The position numbers and the translations under genes were made by a program. A model generated the notes under the pieces. The model saw only the letters and a program-made list of their open reading frames with translations. It made no database searches and was not told the origin of the DNA. 64,000 bases of DNA from Stictocephala bisonia (lineage: Eukaryota; Arthropoda; Insecta; Hemiptera; Membracidae), in contig JAQJVL010000059.1 of assembly GCA_035578905.1 (NCBI GenBank), positions 1,953,636 through 2,017,635 on the forward strand, in the 5' to 3' direction. This document shows positions 43,501 to 47,481 of the stretch, one piece after another. How positions within the stretch are numbered: the first letter of the stretch is position 1; each line of letters opens with the position of its first letter.

Positions 43501-44393
43501 AAACACATTAGTAATTGCTTCAATAAACATAAAAGGTAAAAATATATATATATATTTTCAAAATATTTTAGATTAAATGAAAAACTATCATTTTTTGTTT
43601 TATTTTAGTTTTTACAAATATTAATTTTTTTGTAAAAAATGGGTCTAGGAACTCAAAACTCATTGGTTATCATATATAGAAAAACCAACATCCCCATGTA
43701 TTTTTTAAAATTTATTTGCTTATATTTAAATAAAACATAAAATAGTCAAAACTAATTACGACTTCAGGGTATTTATGTGTTTTTTTTTTAATCAAACTCA
43801 AAGGGTTAATGTGAGGTTAAGGTACACGTGAGGAAGAATCTTTACAGACGTTGTCCGATTGATGGCAACATCACAGTTTGTCATACTCAGAATGACAGAG
43901 CTCCGCCTATCATACTTTTCTTGCAGTATCCTTCGTACACTCACAATAAAGCGTAGTCAGATATCACGATTTTTTAATAATAAATTATGAAACAATTCAG
44001 CAGTTTCACTTGATTAACTTTCCATTTTAAAACGGATCTATAGCATTAACAATAACCGGTTAAAAAAAACGAGTTAATGTACCACGGACAATCATGTCCC
44101 TAGTGTATTAAATGAGATATATTTCGGTTTATCCAACAGGTTTTTTTTTTTTTGTATTAAACAAGATATATTTTGTTTTAATCTAAAGTGTGTATAAAAA
44201 AATATTAATAGAACTGACTTACCTGTCTTGATCACCTCTAAATGGTTCTTTAGCTAGTTTTAATGCATAAACCTTTTTATCTTCTTTGGAAATCACCTTC
44301 AAAACAAATCCAAAAGATCCTTCGCCAAGTCTATCTATTATGGTGAAACACTGCTCAAAATAAGTGCATTCAATAGACTTATCATAGAGAGAA
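4583..44393 (-). CDS. Myt1: Myt1-type Cdk1-inhibitory kinase gene (whole span, N-terminus missing)
   Basis: Nine minus-strand exons (44393-44223, 42850-42661, 31071-30949, 21096-20892, 14009-13894, 9066-8832, 6742-6550, 4774-4742, 4598-4583) total 1282 nt. Joined, they leave one unbroken frame of 426 codons plus stop, with GT and AG at every junction used. Domains in order: glycine loop LGEGSFGFV, VAIK-type YALK, alpha-C Glu in LKEVENH, catalytic loop HFDVKLEN, SDFGL, PPE, helices of the C-lobe, a hydrophobic anchor LHQFVLIWMIFYALVKLVN, and a Ser/Thr-rich tail. A kinase followed by a membrane anchor is the Myt1 signature rather than Wee1. The family phosphorylates Cdk1 on Thr14 and Tyr15 at ER/Golgi membranes and holds cells in G2. 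The HRD Arg is Phe here, as in the Leu-containing HLD loop of other Myt1 proteins. Introns are full of transposons. The start exon is upstream of 44393 and not identified. Confidence 0.92.
4742..4774 (-). CDS. Myt1: Myt1 mini-exon (33 nt)
   Basis: A 33-nt segment has acceptor TATTTACTTTTTTCAG upstream and donor GAAG/GTAAGTT downstream. It continues the frame of the previous exon, giving ISRDIKSAIRKR. Its length is a multiple of three and both flanking introns have the same phase, so it could be skipped without a frameshift. The basic peptide suits the extreme C-terminus of a kinase tail. The support is splice signals and phase only. Confidence 0.6.
4775..6136. other. Myt1 intron with possible LINE 3' tail
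   Basis: No coding segment was recognised. The end of the stretch (about 5700-6080) finishes with AATAAA followed by a TTTC-repeat and a poly(A) run. LINE 3' untranslated regions often end this way, but no LINE coding sequence adjoins it. Confidence 0.3.
6137..6526 (-). pseudogene. hAT (ZBED5-like) transposase fossil
   Basis: The minus-strand frame contains NAFNQVVKIINFIKSR and then LLRTEIQWLSRRKVLE. This matches the middle of ZBED5/SCAND3-type hAT transposases, where LLxHTEVRWLSRGKVL is conserved; the 53.7-56.3 kb element has its own version of this block. Only about 130 codons survive, beyond which similarity fades. No terminal repeats were found. It sits in a Myt1 intron. Confidence 0.65.
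6550..6742 (-). CDS. Myt1: Myt1 exon: Ser/Thr-rich tail
   Basis: The exon encodes ENRLRPGYDMSMMSQIVSGV and then TDSPYSSLQMNQSTMEDSSY and SISPTQLL. SP sites (DSPYS, SISPT, ISPIK) are plausible Cdk phosphorylation sites in the regulatory tail; that is inference. The acceptor is TTGTTTCAG and the donor TCAG/GTACCT. Frame is kept on both sides. Confidence 0.82.
6743..8831. other. Myt1 intron without recognised elements
   Basis: Mostly AT-rich sequence. A GC-rich island at about 7530-7735 stands out and could be part of an old repeat or LTR. I recognise no protein, tRNA or terminal repeat pair in this intron. Confidence 0.35.
8832..9066 (-). CDS. Myt1: Myt1 exon: membrane anchor
   Basis: The exon encodes RKFCTLALPLSFPSDKLHQF and then VLIWMIFYALVKLVNQQLIK, followed by an acidic stretch. 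The hydrophobic run (about 16-20 residues) just after the kinase domain corresponds to the single membrane segment of Myt1, which tethers the enzyme to ER/Golgi membranes. The acceptor is GATTTTTCAG and the donor CCTT/GTAAGTA. The phase fits both neighbours. Confidence 0.88.
9245..10495 (+). mobile_element. TTAA-bounded piggyBac-like element, copy 1
   Basis: TTAA at 9245-9248 and 10492-10495 flank an element of 1243 bp. It begins CCCTTTCCACTCAAG and ends in the inverse of CCCTTCACACTCC. A TTAA target and CCC-starting ends are hallmarks of piggyBac. Two perfect GC-rich dyads lie near the left end: GTGGCGGGGC-A-GCCCCGCCAC at 9263-9283 and GTCGGGCC-A-GGCCCGAC at 9308-9324. A second copy is at 51192-52220. 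Only a 50-codon acidic reading frame (9658-9810) remains where a transposase would start, so it is an internal-deletion derivative. It lies in a Myt1 intron. Confidence 0.85.
9658..9810 (+). pseudogene. Truncated piggyBac-like transposase N-terminus
   Basis: Fifty codons start MSDKMDEDDGSSILPNDGSG and end LLFDEDLLSNLLSN. The composition is acidic, like the N-terminus of piggyBac transposases, and it lies about 400 bp inside the element's left end, where the gene would start. The catalytic domain is absent. It is missing from the second copy of the element because a deletion removes exactly this segment. Function in its present form is unlikely. Confidence 0.5.
10907..11929. mobile_element. 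pogo/Tigger-like non-autonomous element
   Basis: The left end CAGTAGTCCCTCTTTAATCC follows TA (10905-10906). The right end, read inversely, is CACAGTAGTCCCTCATTAAT, followed by TA (11930-11931). A TA target and a CAGTAG start fit Tigger/pogo elements. The interior has a Lys/Asn-rich frame at 10966-11193 (75 codons) without transposase motifs, and otherwise nothing recognisable. Confidence 0.72.
11985..12425 (+). repeat. Possible SINE-like sequence
   Basis: The segment is GC-richer than its surroundings. It has a tRNA-like box A (TGGCGCAGTGC) near 12001 and a box B-like GGTTCGGATTCC near 12240, and ends in an A-rich AATAAAAATAAAATAAAT tail. The spacing between the two boxes is far too long for a simple tRNA promoter, so only one may be meaningful. 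No second copy was seen in the window. Confidence 0.3.
12540..12672 (+). repeat. 28-bp tandem repeat array, left part
   Basis: About four and a half diverged copies of a 28-29 bp unit are present, with the core GCCTACCAATTTAATAMAT. The array is cut by the TTAA element at 12673 and one more partial unit (CCTACCAATCTGAC) continues at about 13270-13284. Confidence 0.8.
12669..13254. mobile_element. TTAA-bounded element with CACGTTCGC ends
   Basis: TTAA at 12669-12672 and 13251-13254 flank 578 bp. The left end is CACGTTCGCTACGGCGG and the inverse of the right end is CACGTTCGCCGCGGCGG. Perfect 18-bp palindromes lie near both ends: GGGACCCCATGGGGTCCC at 12827-12844 and GGGCACCTATAGGTGCCC at 13218-13235. 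No coding sequence was found. The TTAA target suggests piggyBac or Kolobok mobilisation. It interrupts a tandem repeat, giving clear empty-site context. Confidence 0.82.
13894..14009 (-). CDS. Myt1: Myt1 exon: end of kinase domain
   Basis: The exon encodes ISDELFLLLTKMMASEYSQR and then PSTKEILNTPRVRAILTQ. The SQRPS Arg is the conserved C-lobe Arg that pairs with the PPE Glu. The acceptor is TTTGCTTACAG and the donor CAG/GTAATA. Thirty-eight codons follow the split His codon. Confidence 0.9.
14204..14437. mobile_element. Small MITE with 36-bp inverted ends
   Basis: Left end TATAGTGACGGGCACGAATG continues to ...GTCCATTGAG. The inverse of the right end is TATAGTGGTGGGCACGAATG continuing to ...GTCCGTTGAG. 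Only about 160 bp lies between the arms and it is non-coding. The superfamily is uncertain; a TA target is possible. It lies in the Myt1 intron just upstream of exon 13894-14009. Confidence 0.75.
14902..15145. repeat. Dispersed repeat, copy 1
   Basis: This sequence is similar over about 230 bp to 32408-32632. Shared blocks include TTGTTGAACGGTTTCCTGA, ATTATTATT.YGTAAACACC, RGATCGCCAAA and RGGTGGTAAARTA. No terminal repeats or coding motifs were identified in either copy. A microsatellite (AT)n at 14981-14997 lies inside this copy. Confidence 0.7.
15240..20345. other. Homopolymer-distorted stretch, probably poor consensus
   Basis: The texture changes abruptly. Runs of four to ten identical bases (AAAA, TTTT, CCCC, GGGG) follow one another, as in GGGGGGAAACGGGGGGG near 18070, and no reading frame or repeat keeps similarity for long. 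The surrounding intron sequence is normal on both sides. This is what unpolished or low-quality read consensus looks like. I would not trust any coding call here, and I call none. It overlaps a hAT-type element whose two ends remain recognisable. Confidence 0.7.
18007..20763. mobile_element. hAT-type element with perfect 8-bp target duplication
   Basis: ATCTTCGG occurs at 17999-18006 and again at 20764-20771. The enclosed 2757 bp starts TAGGGATGGACAAAGGGG, and the inverse of its end is TAGGGATGGACGGGTCTCG. An 8-bp duplication with TAGGGATGG ends is characteristic of hAT elements. The inner part of the left inverted repeat appears distorted by spurious homopolymers, while the right one (20640-20763) is clean. 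No transposase was recognisable, perhaps because most of the interior lies in the poor stretch. Confidence 0.78.
20892..21096 (-). CDS. Myt1: Myt1 exon: activation segment and C-lobe
   Basis: The exon encodes PIRKHPVEGDAKYLPPELLS and then KADIFSLGISILELAGNL and ILPSHGDVWKALR. EGDAKYLPPELL is the activation segment, with PPE in place of APE. DIFSLGISILELA is the F helix. The acceptor is TTTTATTTTAG and the donor CAAC/GTAAGTC. Sixty-eight codons plus one base join in frame to the next exon. Confidence 0.93.
21519..21766 (+). repeat. 36-bp minisatellite, about 7 units
   Basis: Units follow the pattern TACCACAGTACGTGTATG then GGTGGGCTGGTGGGTCAT. All but one are 36 bp; the fifth is 35 bp. Because 36 is divisible by three, the array stays open in several frames and produces repetitive Trp/Val/Gly/His-rich peptides. 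These should not be taken as genes. Confidence 0.92.
21879..23559. mobile_element. TTAA-bounded element with CCCTTA ends
   Basis: TTAA at 21879-21882 and 23556-23559 flank 1673 bp. Its left end is CCCTTAAAGCGCC and the inverse of its right end is CCCTTATCACGCC. A motif TATGCGCTTA recurs at about 23230, 23428 and 23532, and a direct repeat of about 65 bp starting GGATTAAATTAAAAACATTA occurs at 23377 and 23478. A short palindrome CGCATATATGCG is at 23526-23537. No transposase was found. It contains the 22147-22948 element. Confidence 0.75.
22142..22953. mobile_element. CAGGGTG-type inverted-repeat element with 5-bp duplication, short copy
   Basis: TATTA occurs at 22142-22146 and 22949-22953. 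The 802 bp between begin CAGGGTGTCCAGTAAACC, and the inverse of the end is CAGGGTGTCCAGCAACAGGG. Inside both ends lie repeats of AATTCCCTGACTTTTCC. The same architecture (CAGGGTG start, CCTGG-type subterminal repeats, 5-bp duplication) is seen at 32937-35578. I cannot assign a superfamily. Confidence 0.78.
23960..24379. other. Intron sequence without recognised features
   Basis: I see no coding motif, terminal repeat or RNA gene here. The stretch lies between the nested DNA elements and the first LINE remnant, inside the long Myt1 intron 21097-30948. Confidence 0.35.
24380..25055 (+). pseudogene. LINE reverse-transcriptase fragment
   Basis: Shifting plus-strand frames show GVPQGSVL (about 24534), LYADDTALIQS with the YADD catalytic motif (about 24617), NDLAFNPSKTKLLIMEMHKD, HIDNLCSKLS and KRIKATGTKSALRLAYFALYG. 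This is polymerase domains 4 to 7 of a CR1/Jockey-type LINE. Several frameshifts and stops make it inactive. It ends in ARRVMAK, immediately before the zinc-finger ORF of another LINE, so a junction lies near 25055. Confidence 0.72.
25056..26205 (+). pseudogene. LINE ORF1 with PHD-type finger, plus start of RT region
   Basis: 25075-25355 encodes CPVCKNAVNDDDGAVKCEIF, then FHCVCV and WACEQC, a C4HC3 pattern of the PHD-like finger found in ORF1 of many animal LINEs. A Ser/Thr/Val-rich tail follows at 25602-25865. At about 26146-26205 the RT motif VPFLFIVAINDLYYSEH (normally PFLFxxxINDL) appears and is cut by the Tigger insertion at 26208. RT sequence resumes at 28863. Large internal deletions and frameshifts are present. 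Confidence 0.65.
26980..28627 (+). CDS. Tigger/pogo transposase, intact frame with catalytic Asp lost
   Basis: Exon 1 (26980-28380, 467 codons) and exon 2 (28481-28627) are joined across a 100-bp GTAAGT..TTTTAG intron to give 515 residues. Without splicing the frame ends at 28434. Domains: an N-terminal CENP-B/psq helix-turn-helix (about residues 5-55, SFTDKLAAIKQVEEG), a second CENP-B-type DNA-binding helix domain (about 70-135), and a DDE_1 catalytic domain (about 160-390). D170 (NADETGV) and D316 (PLDQGV) are present, but residue 285 is His in LLIHNAPSHP, where the family has Asp in the DNAPSH motif. Exon 2 ends KKQTKITDFCNT, a PIP-box-like PCNA-binding motif known from pogo. A transposase lacking this Asp should bind DNA but not cut it. 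Confidence 0.92.
28381..28480 (+). other. Intron in Tigger transposase gene
   Basis: It begins GTAAGTCAAAC and ends TATTATTTTAG. Removing it joins FNALE to VALKFVEQC in frame and restores the PIP-box end, whereas reading through adds 17 unrelated codons and a stop. Confidence 0.8.
28863..29620 (+). pseudogene. LINE RT C-terminal part, downstream of the Tigger insertion
   Basis: The translation gives EWFSENKLVLNESKTQSVSF, then IRVLGFDLDSWLNWNEQV and KKLSRVLYQLTKLKS, then LLLQKRALRIVNGG and KILTVYNAYILHCLPEIK. These are domains 6-7 and the thumb/C-terminal region of a CR1/Jockey-type LINE. Around 29545-29610 the frame reads VLKAWLLDNPFYS-like, the usual ORF2 tail. Stops and shifts are frequent. 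Together with 25056-26205 this is one LINE split by Tigger. Confidence 0.7.
29621..30896. other. Intron sequence, possible further LINE debris
   Basis: About 30000-30130 has a frame resembling a LINE ORF2 tail (HKPLSTPKSHRLPEPSFLTY-like, low certainty), followed by AATAAA near 30247. The rest of the stretch shows nothing I can identify. Confidence 0.3.
30897..30938. repeat. Perfect 19-bp hairpin beside a Myt1 5' splice site
   Basis: AGTAATTTAATAAAGTAGC at 30897-30915 is the exact inverse of 30920-30938, with a 4-base loop AGGA. In the Myt1 transcript the stem begins about ten bases after the exon end, just past GTAAGTATTT. The stem is AU-rich but perfect. Confidence 0.9.
30949..31071 (-). 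CDS. Myt1: Myt1 exon: catalytic loop and DFG
   Basis: Forty-one codons encode ALDLLHENGMGHFDVKLENI and then LRGHDGLYKLSDFGLTFKID. The catalytic Asp is in HFDVKLEN and the metal-binding Asp in DFG. The Pro usual in the KPEN-type motif is Leu here. The acceptor is a strong TTTTTTTAG and the donor AAT/GTAAGTA. A perfect 19-bp hairpin lies just inside the following intron. Confidence 0.93.
31276..31440 (+). pseudogene. LINE RT fragment (catalytic domain 3)
   Basis: ALTTLMNDISEALDKSQYTA then, after a T-run frameshift at about 31380, CDLSRAFDCINHSF. This is RT domain 2b-3 with the first catalytic Asp (FCDLSRAFD). Only about 50 codons remain, and no adjacent LINE sequence was recognised on either side. 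Confidence 0.65.
31441..32407. other. Intron sequence with an unidentified minus-strand coding remnant
   Basis: On the minus strand, about 32160-31930 reads MNENMHNFHRVQTIRFVSV and then TGLFEHLEPDVIKFSKFVSK before a stop. It looks protein-like but I do not recognise the family. Nothing else in the stretch is interpretable. Confidence 0.3.
32408..32632. repeat. Dispersed repeat, copy 2
   Basis: It matches 14902-15145 through blocks such as TTGTTGAACGGTTTCCTGA and TAAACACCTTAGATCGCC. Both copies are in the same orientation and diverged by substitutions and small indels. Function and family are unknown. Confidence 0.7.
33405..33600 (+). repeat. Roughly 110-bp tandem duplication inside the CAGGGTGG element
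   Basis: Two units share TTTTCATTTTACRTGTTTTG, GTAACYATGCAATTTCTT and CCTCTGAAAATACAATTTC. The second unit ends at about 33595. Confidence 0.8.
34320..34421 (+). repeat. Perfect 51-bp tandem duplication
   Basis: The unit at 34320-34370, beginning ATTCGTATTTAGCGC, is repeated without change at 34371-34421. A diverged relative of the unit lies at about 34065-34115. The identity implies recent duplication, or an assembly slip. Confidence 0.9.
35690..35886. mobile_element. Solo hAT-like terminus
   Basis: Read inversely from 35886 the sequence is TAGGGGTGTGCAAGTACTCG, followed by repeated TCGA/CTCGAA motifs. TAGGGGTGTGC is a common hAT end. No partner end was found, so this is a remnant or a disrupted copy. 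Confidence 0.4.
35940..36149 (+). pseudogene. LINE RT fragment, 5' half of a split copy
   Basis: The frame reads PILLITTFSKLIEKIVLQQL, then HYLKDNSLFTQYQHRFLKGR and STTTAIVQLI, and ends at KLEDG. These are RT domains 1-2a. The continuation NKYVTSLFLDLSK is found at 38311, so about 2.16 kb has been inserted between them. Confidence 0.7.
36150..36706 (+). mobile_element. Gypsy-type LTR and primer-binding site
   Basis: A probable LTR begins TGTGGTTTGTGAC at the LINE break, has AATAAA near 36259 and ends GTGACA near 36686. It is followed two bases later by TGGCGCCCAACGTGGGGC, a typical gypsy primer-binding sequence (36689-36706). The internal sequence expected next is replaced by gag in the opposite orientation. 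Confidence 0.55.
36707..37415 (-). pseudogene. Ty3/gypsy gag, inverted and truncated
   Basis: A minus-strand frame from the ATG at 37415 runs open through the gag-like part, with VPVYKWGIKFD and FESAVDLFSG, hallmarks of an insect gypsy Gag family. It breaks off near 36710, where the frame runs into the primer-binding site and LTR of the plus-oriented piece, adding about 90 meaningless codons before a stop at 36444. The expected catalytic pol is not attached. Upstream on the same strand, at 37696-37677, lies another primer-binding-like site. Confidence 0.65.
37677..37696 (-). other. Second gypsy primer-binding-like site
   Basis: Read on the minus strand it is TGGCGTGCGAACGTGGGGCC, close to the site at 36689-36706 and at the right distance upstream of the inverted gag. 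This suggests the inverted block includes the original leader. Confidence 0.5.
37756..38318 (+). pseudogene. Ty3/gypsy integrase fragment
   Basis: The plus-strand frame has the integrase zinc-binding region (about 37930-38110, ending CHVCQCTK) and the start of the catalytic core, AADFIGPLLRSMKGFKYLSV, with its first Asp followed by VTDTFTKF. An in-frame stop lies at about 38077, and the second His of the HHCC motif is Gln. The fragment is cut at about 38310, where LINE sequence resumes. It is opposite in orientation to the gag block. Confidence 0.75.
38311..39080 (+). pseudogene. LINE RT fragment, 3' half of a split copy
   Basis: The frame reads NKYVTSLFLDLSKEFDCLNH, then GKAANWFQGYLSNRKQLVEI. 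After an internal deletion that removes the YADD region it continues LVQQKRAIRCLAGLGYCESC, VTTSLVRHLNIHNHNTRHAS and, in another frame, LKKQLTDWLLNIPFYTVKEF with a stop at about 39075. It continues the fragment at 35940-36149. The 3' region ends with an AATAAA-like sequence near 39245. Confidence 0.75.
39568..40260 (+). mobile_element. Merlin-type element, internal-deletion derivative
   Basis: AAATATAC at 39568-39575 is repeated exactly at 40253-40260. The 677 bp between start GGTAATTCTGAGCAATTATC and end in its inverse, with about 45 bp of near-perfect inverted repeat. An 8-bp duplication and GG-starting ends fit the Merlin/IS1016 group. The interior keeps the two ends of a transposase gene (39787-40121), which supports the assignment independently. 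Confidence 0.82.
39787..40121 (+). pseudogene. Merlin (IS1016-like) transposase, N- and C-termini fused by deletion
   Basis: Codons from 39787 give FLCVECENT and then FLYNHGVLPRDKICPSCSS, a zinc-ribbon-like N-terminus of ISXO2/Merlin transposases. After about 39962 a different frame gives GHLAEFMFKRKHSDYKTRVH and HLFRAIGHLY, then an acidic end DTDSESDDY and TAA at 40119. The EFMFKRKH block resembles the C-terminus of the same family. The catalytic middle is missing, so it is inactive. Confidence 0.6.
40451..41587. other. Intron sequence without recognised features
   Basis: AT-rich sequence of the Myt1 intron between exons 31071 and 42661. No element ends, coding motif or RNA gene were recognised. 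Confidence 0.35.
41588..42606. mobile_element. TTAA-bounded element with CCCTAGGAG ends
   Basis: TTAA at 41588-41591 and 42603-42606 flank 1011 bp. The left end is CCCTAGGAGTGTTGATC and the right end is its exact inverse. Near the right end are perfect dyads GCCTCAAATTGAGGC (42530-42544) and GATCGCCTCAA-T-TTGAGGCGATC (42567-42589). In its middle is a perfect 61-bp palindrome. No coding sequence was found. The right TTAA lies 55 bp from a Myt1 exon end. Confidence 0.87.
42016..42160. repeat. Perfect 61-bp inverted repeat
   Basis: The arm 42016-42076 is the exact inverse of 42100-42160, with a 23-bp spacer. The arms are AT-rich, starting AATTTATAATATGTTCAAAT. It would form a long hairpin in RNA or a cruciform in DNA. 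Confidence 0.95.
42661..42850 (-). CDS. Myt1: Myt1 exon: alpha-C helix to hinge
   Basis: The exon encodes SLKLKEVENHSLLSGHSNVV and then TLYDAWEEDRLLYILMELC, the alpha-C Glu and the hinge region of the N-lobe. AWEEDxxLY is shared by Wee1/Myt1 kinases. The acceptor is TTTTTAG/GTC and the donor TTG/GTGAGTT. 63 full codons follow the split Arg codon. The intron upstream (42851-44222) holds piggyBac transposase remnants. Confidence 0.92.
42880..43805 (+). pseudogene. piggyBac transposase C-terminus, present twice
   Basis: Copy 1: the frame 42912-43112 gives RTRDCKVCSDKKGPGRR, TYCKTCPNEPALHIGE and IYEKYHT, the Cys-rich C-terminal domain of piggyBac transposases. Copy 2 (about 43310-43485) has VCSDSKGLGGRG and LHIGECFE in a damaged frame. 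The two are a direct duplication of about 390 bp. An end ...AAAGGG followed by TTAA at 43806-43809 would be the 3' border of the element. No upstream transposase remains; Myt1 exon 42661-42850 is directly adjacent. Confidence 0.75.
43810..44222. other. Short Myt1 intron segment
   Basis: Nothing recognised between the piggyBac border and the exon that begins at 44223. Confidence 0.35.
44223..44393 (-). CDS. Myt1: Myt1 exon: glycine loop and VAIK lysine
   Basis: The exon encodes SLYDKSIECTYFEQCFTIID, then RLGEGSFGFVLKV and KVYALKLAKEPFRGDQD. YFEQCF just before the glycine loop is a Myt1 family trait. The donor is CAG/GTAAGTC. The acceptor TTTCCTAG is weak in pyrimidines. The exon opens with one base that completes a codon from an unseen upstream exon. 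It ends with two bases of the Arg codon that the next exon completes. Confidence 0.92.
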
Positions 44394-45039
44394 CTAGGAA
44401 ATGATTTTGCTGTTATATATTAAGGAAAATATTTTCTTACATTGAAACCTTATATTATAGAATATAATAACACGAGTAAGAAAGCACCATTAATTATCAT
44501 CATCATCACTTTTTTTAGCGCCCTAGCTTATCATTTCATTTCTTAATTAAACTGTGCAATGGCCTCTCAAACACTAGGAGTAACAAAAAGAGGTTACTTT
44601 ACTGATCCAAGAACATTTTTGTAGCCACAATTCTCATCCTTTACTTCACCCATTTAGTATTACAGCGTTGCCCTCAGCAACAGAAAAGTGTGAGGTAAAC
44701 TACGTATTTCATTTAATAAATCACAATGGTTTTATTTTACAGGCTGCAATAAGCAATATAGTGTTCCAGCAGCCTAACAGTGTCAATTTTCAACCTTTTA
44801 TTGTCCATGAACTCTTTATTTTTCAGCTGTTTGAATGAAATACGTTTGAGTCTATTGGTTGTTACATTATTTTATTACATTATATCATAATTTTACATTG
44901 TTTTATTATTATTACTAAGTTATTGTGGTTTCATATTTTGCAATCAGTGTTTTAATAGTTCAAATTTAAAAAAAATTTTTTGATTACGTTTTTATGGCTA
45001 TAGTAGTCCTTTAACTGTATAATTTGGAGCTTTGTGAAG

Positions 45040-45420
45040 GGGAAACTTGTGCAGAACTGAATTTATCAACCTTATTAGCTTGTCGAGCTGTGACTGACCT
45101 GTAGAGTTTTTACAAAGTGCTTCATGGCCATACTGATTCAGTAGAGGCTATTAGTCTAAAGAGTTCCAGAATGTACCTCTTGCTCAAGAGATCCATTTGT
45201 TTAATCATTCTTTGTGGTATGTGATCTAGTGGTCTGATATGCTAGCATTGCAAACCACTAGATTATTCTCAACAACGCTTATGGCAGGTTTTTAAGGATG
45301 CTAAAAGCACACGATCACTCTTTACTGTGTGACCCAACTCGCACTCAACCAGTTTACCCTATTTCTCAACTGTTGCATGTTTGGGCCTGAAGGCTGTTTT
45401 GGACACTTGAGTTAAAAAAA
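45040..45420 (+). pseudogene. Possible LINE ORF2 tail
   Basis: The plus-strand frame LNLSTLLACRAVTDL, FYKVLHGHTDSVEA and SSRMYLLLKRSI resembles the C-terminal segment after the RT of some LINEs (YKxLHGxIDS). There are several stops. Recognition is weak. Confidence 0.3.
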
Positions 45421-45879
45421 ATTGATCATAATAATTAAGTACTGTTTTCAGCAGGATAAATGATCATTTTATTTGATAAACAGACTGAACGGTGCCCTGC
45501 ACACAAAACAAAGTGTTGGATACTACCAATGATAGATGAAATAATGTTATCGGAGATCAGATTATACAAAGAAATGCTTTGTTTCATTGTCAACAAAAGA
45601 TTAGGTTAAAGGAAATTTCCCAGCCTTAATACTAACTATGGACATTACTTCTAGGAATTTTCTATTAAGTACTGTTATTGCAGTTTTTTTCTGACTGTTT
45701 ATGACTTTTGAAATGTAATACTTATTTCCAACATACTGCAGTAATTACACTTTTAAAAGACAACCTGATATACCAACTTTCTAAAACAATTCTGTAATTA
45801 TGTTTAATTTGTGTTTATTCTTCACTATTTTTGGTACAATTTTGTGGCGTTTACATTATTTTTACCATAGTACACTTAA

Positions 45880-45957
45880 CCTCTGTACTATCCGAGTTTT
45901 TACATATCCGAGATTGTCTCGGTCCCAATTACATCGGATAAACGAGTCAACTGTATT
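45880..45957. mobile_element. Solo pogo/Tigger-like end
   Basis: Read inversely it is TACAGTTGACTCGTTTATCC, then CCGAGACAATCTCGGATATG. It resembles Tigger termini (CAGT..AC..G.TTATCCGA). No matching opposite end was found to its left. Confidence 0.45.
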
Positions 45958-46073
45958 ACTATGTTAGTATATAGTCAGTTCTATATAATGGAATCAGTGT
46001 ATTTTAGTTAAAATATAGAAATCAACGTTATATTTGCTAAACTAAACATTAATTGGGGGGGAATTTGGCTGCA

Positions 46074-47481
46074 TAAAGAGGGTGTTGGAAAAGTATGGAA
46101 CCACCTTCATTTCTTTTAAATGAGTCCAGATAAATAACTGAGACTTAGTAGAACATTTTTTTCTATCTTCTGATGCATTTTATAATTTTGTCTCAAATTA
46201 TTACCCTCCTAGAGGGGAGGGCCCGTAGTGGATATCGTAAAATGTTTAAATGAAAGGTTATAAACTCATCATTTTAAAGCTTATTTTTTTTCTGAATAAG
46301 ACTCCACAAGTTTCAAGTCAAAAGACCCACTCTACCAGAAATGGTGACTAGTTAATCTTCCTTTACAGAGGGTCTTGAAAAACTATGGAACCACCTCATT
46401 TCTCTTAAATGGGTTCAGATAAATAATTGAGATTTAGTATACCTCTGTAGAAAATGTTGTTCTATCCTTTCTTTGATGTAGTGTGTAGTTTTTTTCAATC
46501 TAGAATGGAGGGGCGCATGGAGGATATAATCATAAAAAGTTTATATGAAAGGCTATGATGAATTTCCCATCATTTTAAAGCCTATTTTCTTCTAATTAGA
46601 TGCCATAAGTTTCAAGTTAAAAGAATCGTCCTATCAGAAATGGCAACTGGTTAACCTTTCTTAGCAGTAATATTTGAGTGGGAATTCGACATGTTGTAAA
46701 AGCCATTTATGAAGCTAGGTATTTGATTGGAAAATTATCTTTATCTGAGACTGTAGATGGAACACAATTTGAACATTTATTGTAACCAGTTACTGATTTA
46801 AGATGGTAGATTTCCAAGTTTTCATATAGTAAATATGTAAGTTTTTTGATAATTTCAACTGTAGTTTTTTGATAAGTTATTTGTATCATTATGTCAATAA
46901 TATCTTTTTAAGATAATTATCTATTTCTTTAAGAGAAATGAAGGCAGGTATTTGATTAAAGAAATGGAAAATTATCTTTATCTTAGACCGTAGACGGAGC
47001 ACAATTTGAACATCTATTGTAACCAGTTACTGATTTAAGATGGTGGATTTCCAAATCTTTATATAATAAGTATTTAAGTTTTTGATAATTTCAACTGTAG
47101 TTTGTTGATAAGTTATTTGTATCATTATAATGTCAATAATATCCTTTTATAAGATAATTGTCTATTTCTTTAAGAGAAATGAAGGCAGTTCCATACTGTT
47201 TCACCAGTCACCATTTCTGGTAGGGTGGTCCTTTTGACTTGAAACTTGTAGCGTCTTATTCAGAAAAAAATAGGCTTTAAAATAATGGGCAACTCATTAT
47301 AGCTTTTTATTTAAATTTTTACTATATCCACTACGGACCCTCCCCTCTAGGTTGAAAAAAAATTATAAACTGTACCAGAAGATAGAAAAAATTTTCTACA
47401 GAGGTTTAATAAATCTCAATTATTTATCTGAACCCATTTATGAGAAATGAAGACCGTTCCATACTTTTTCAACACCTTGTA
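46074..47481. mobile_element. TA-bounded element with A-A-B-B-A' structure
   Basis: TA borders enclose about 1404 bp. Two direct A units (46076-46365 and 46366-46668) start AGAGGGTSTTGRAAAARTATGGAACCACC-like. Two direct B units (about 46706-46940 and 46941-47187) share GTAACCAGTTACTGATTTAA. An inverted A unit (47188-47479) ends CTTTTTCAACACCTTG. Ends like CAAGGTGTTGAAAAAGTATG with a TA target suggest a Tc1/mariner-type MITE that grew by internal duplication. No coding content. Confidence 0.75.
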
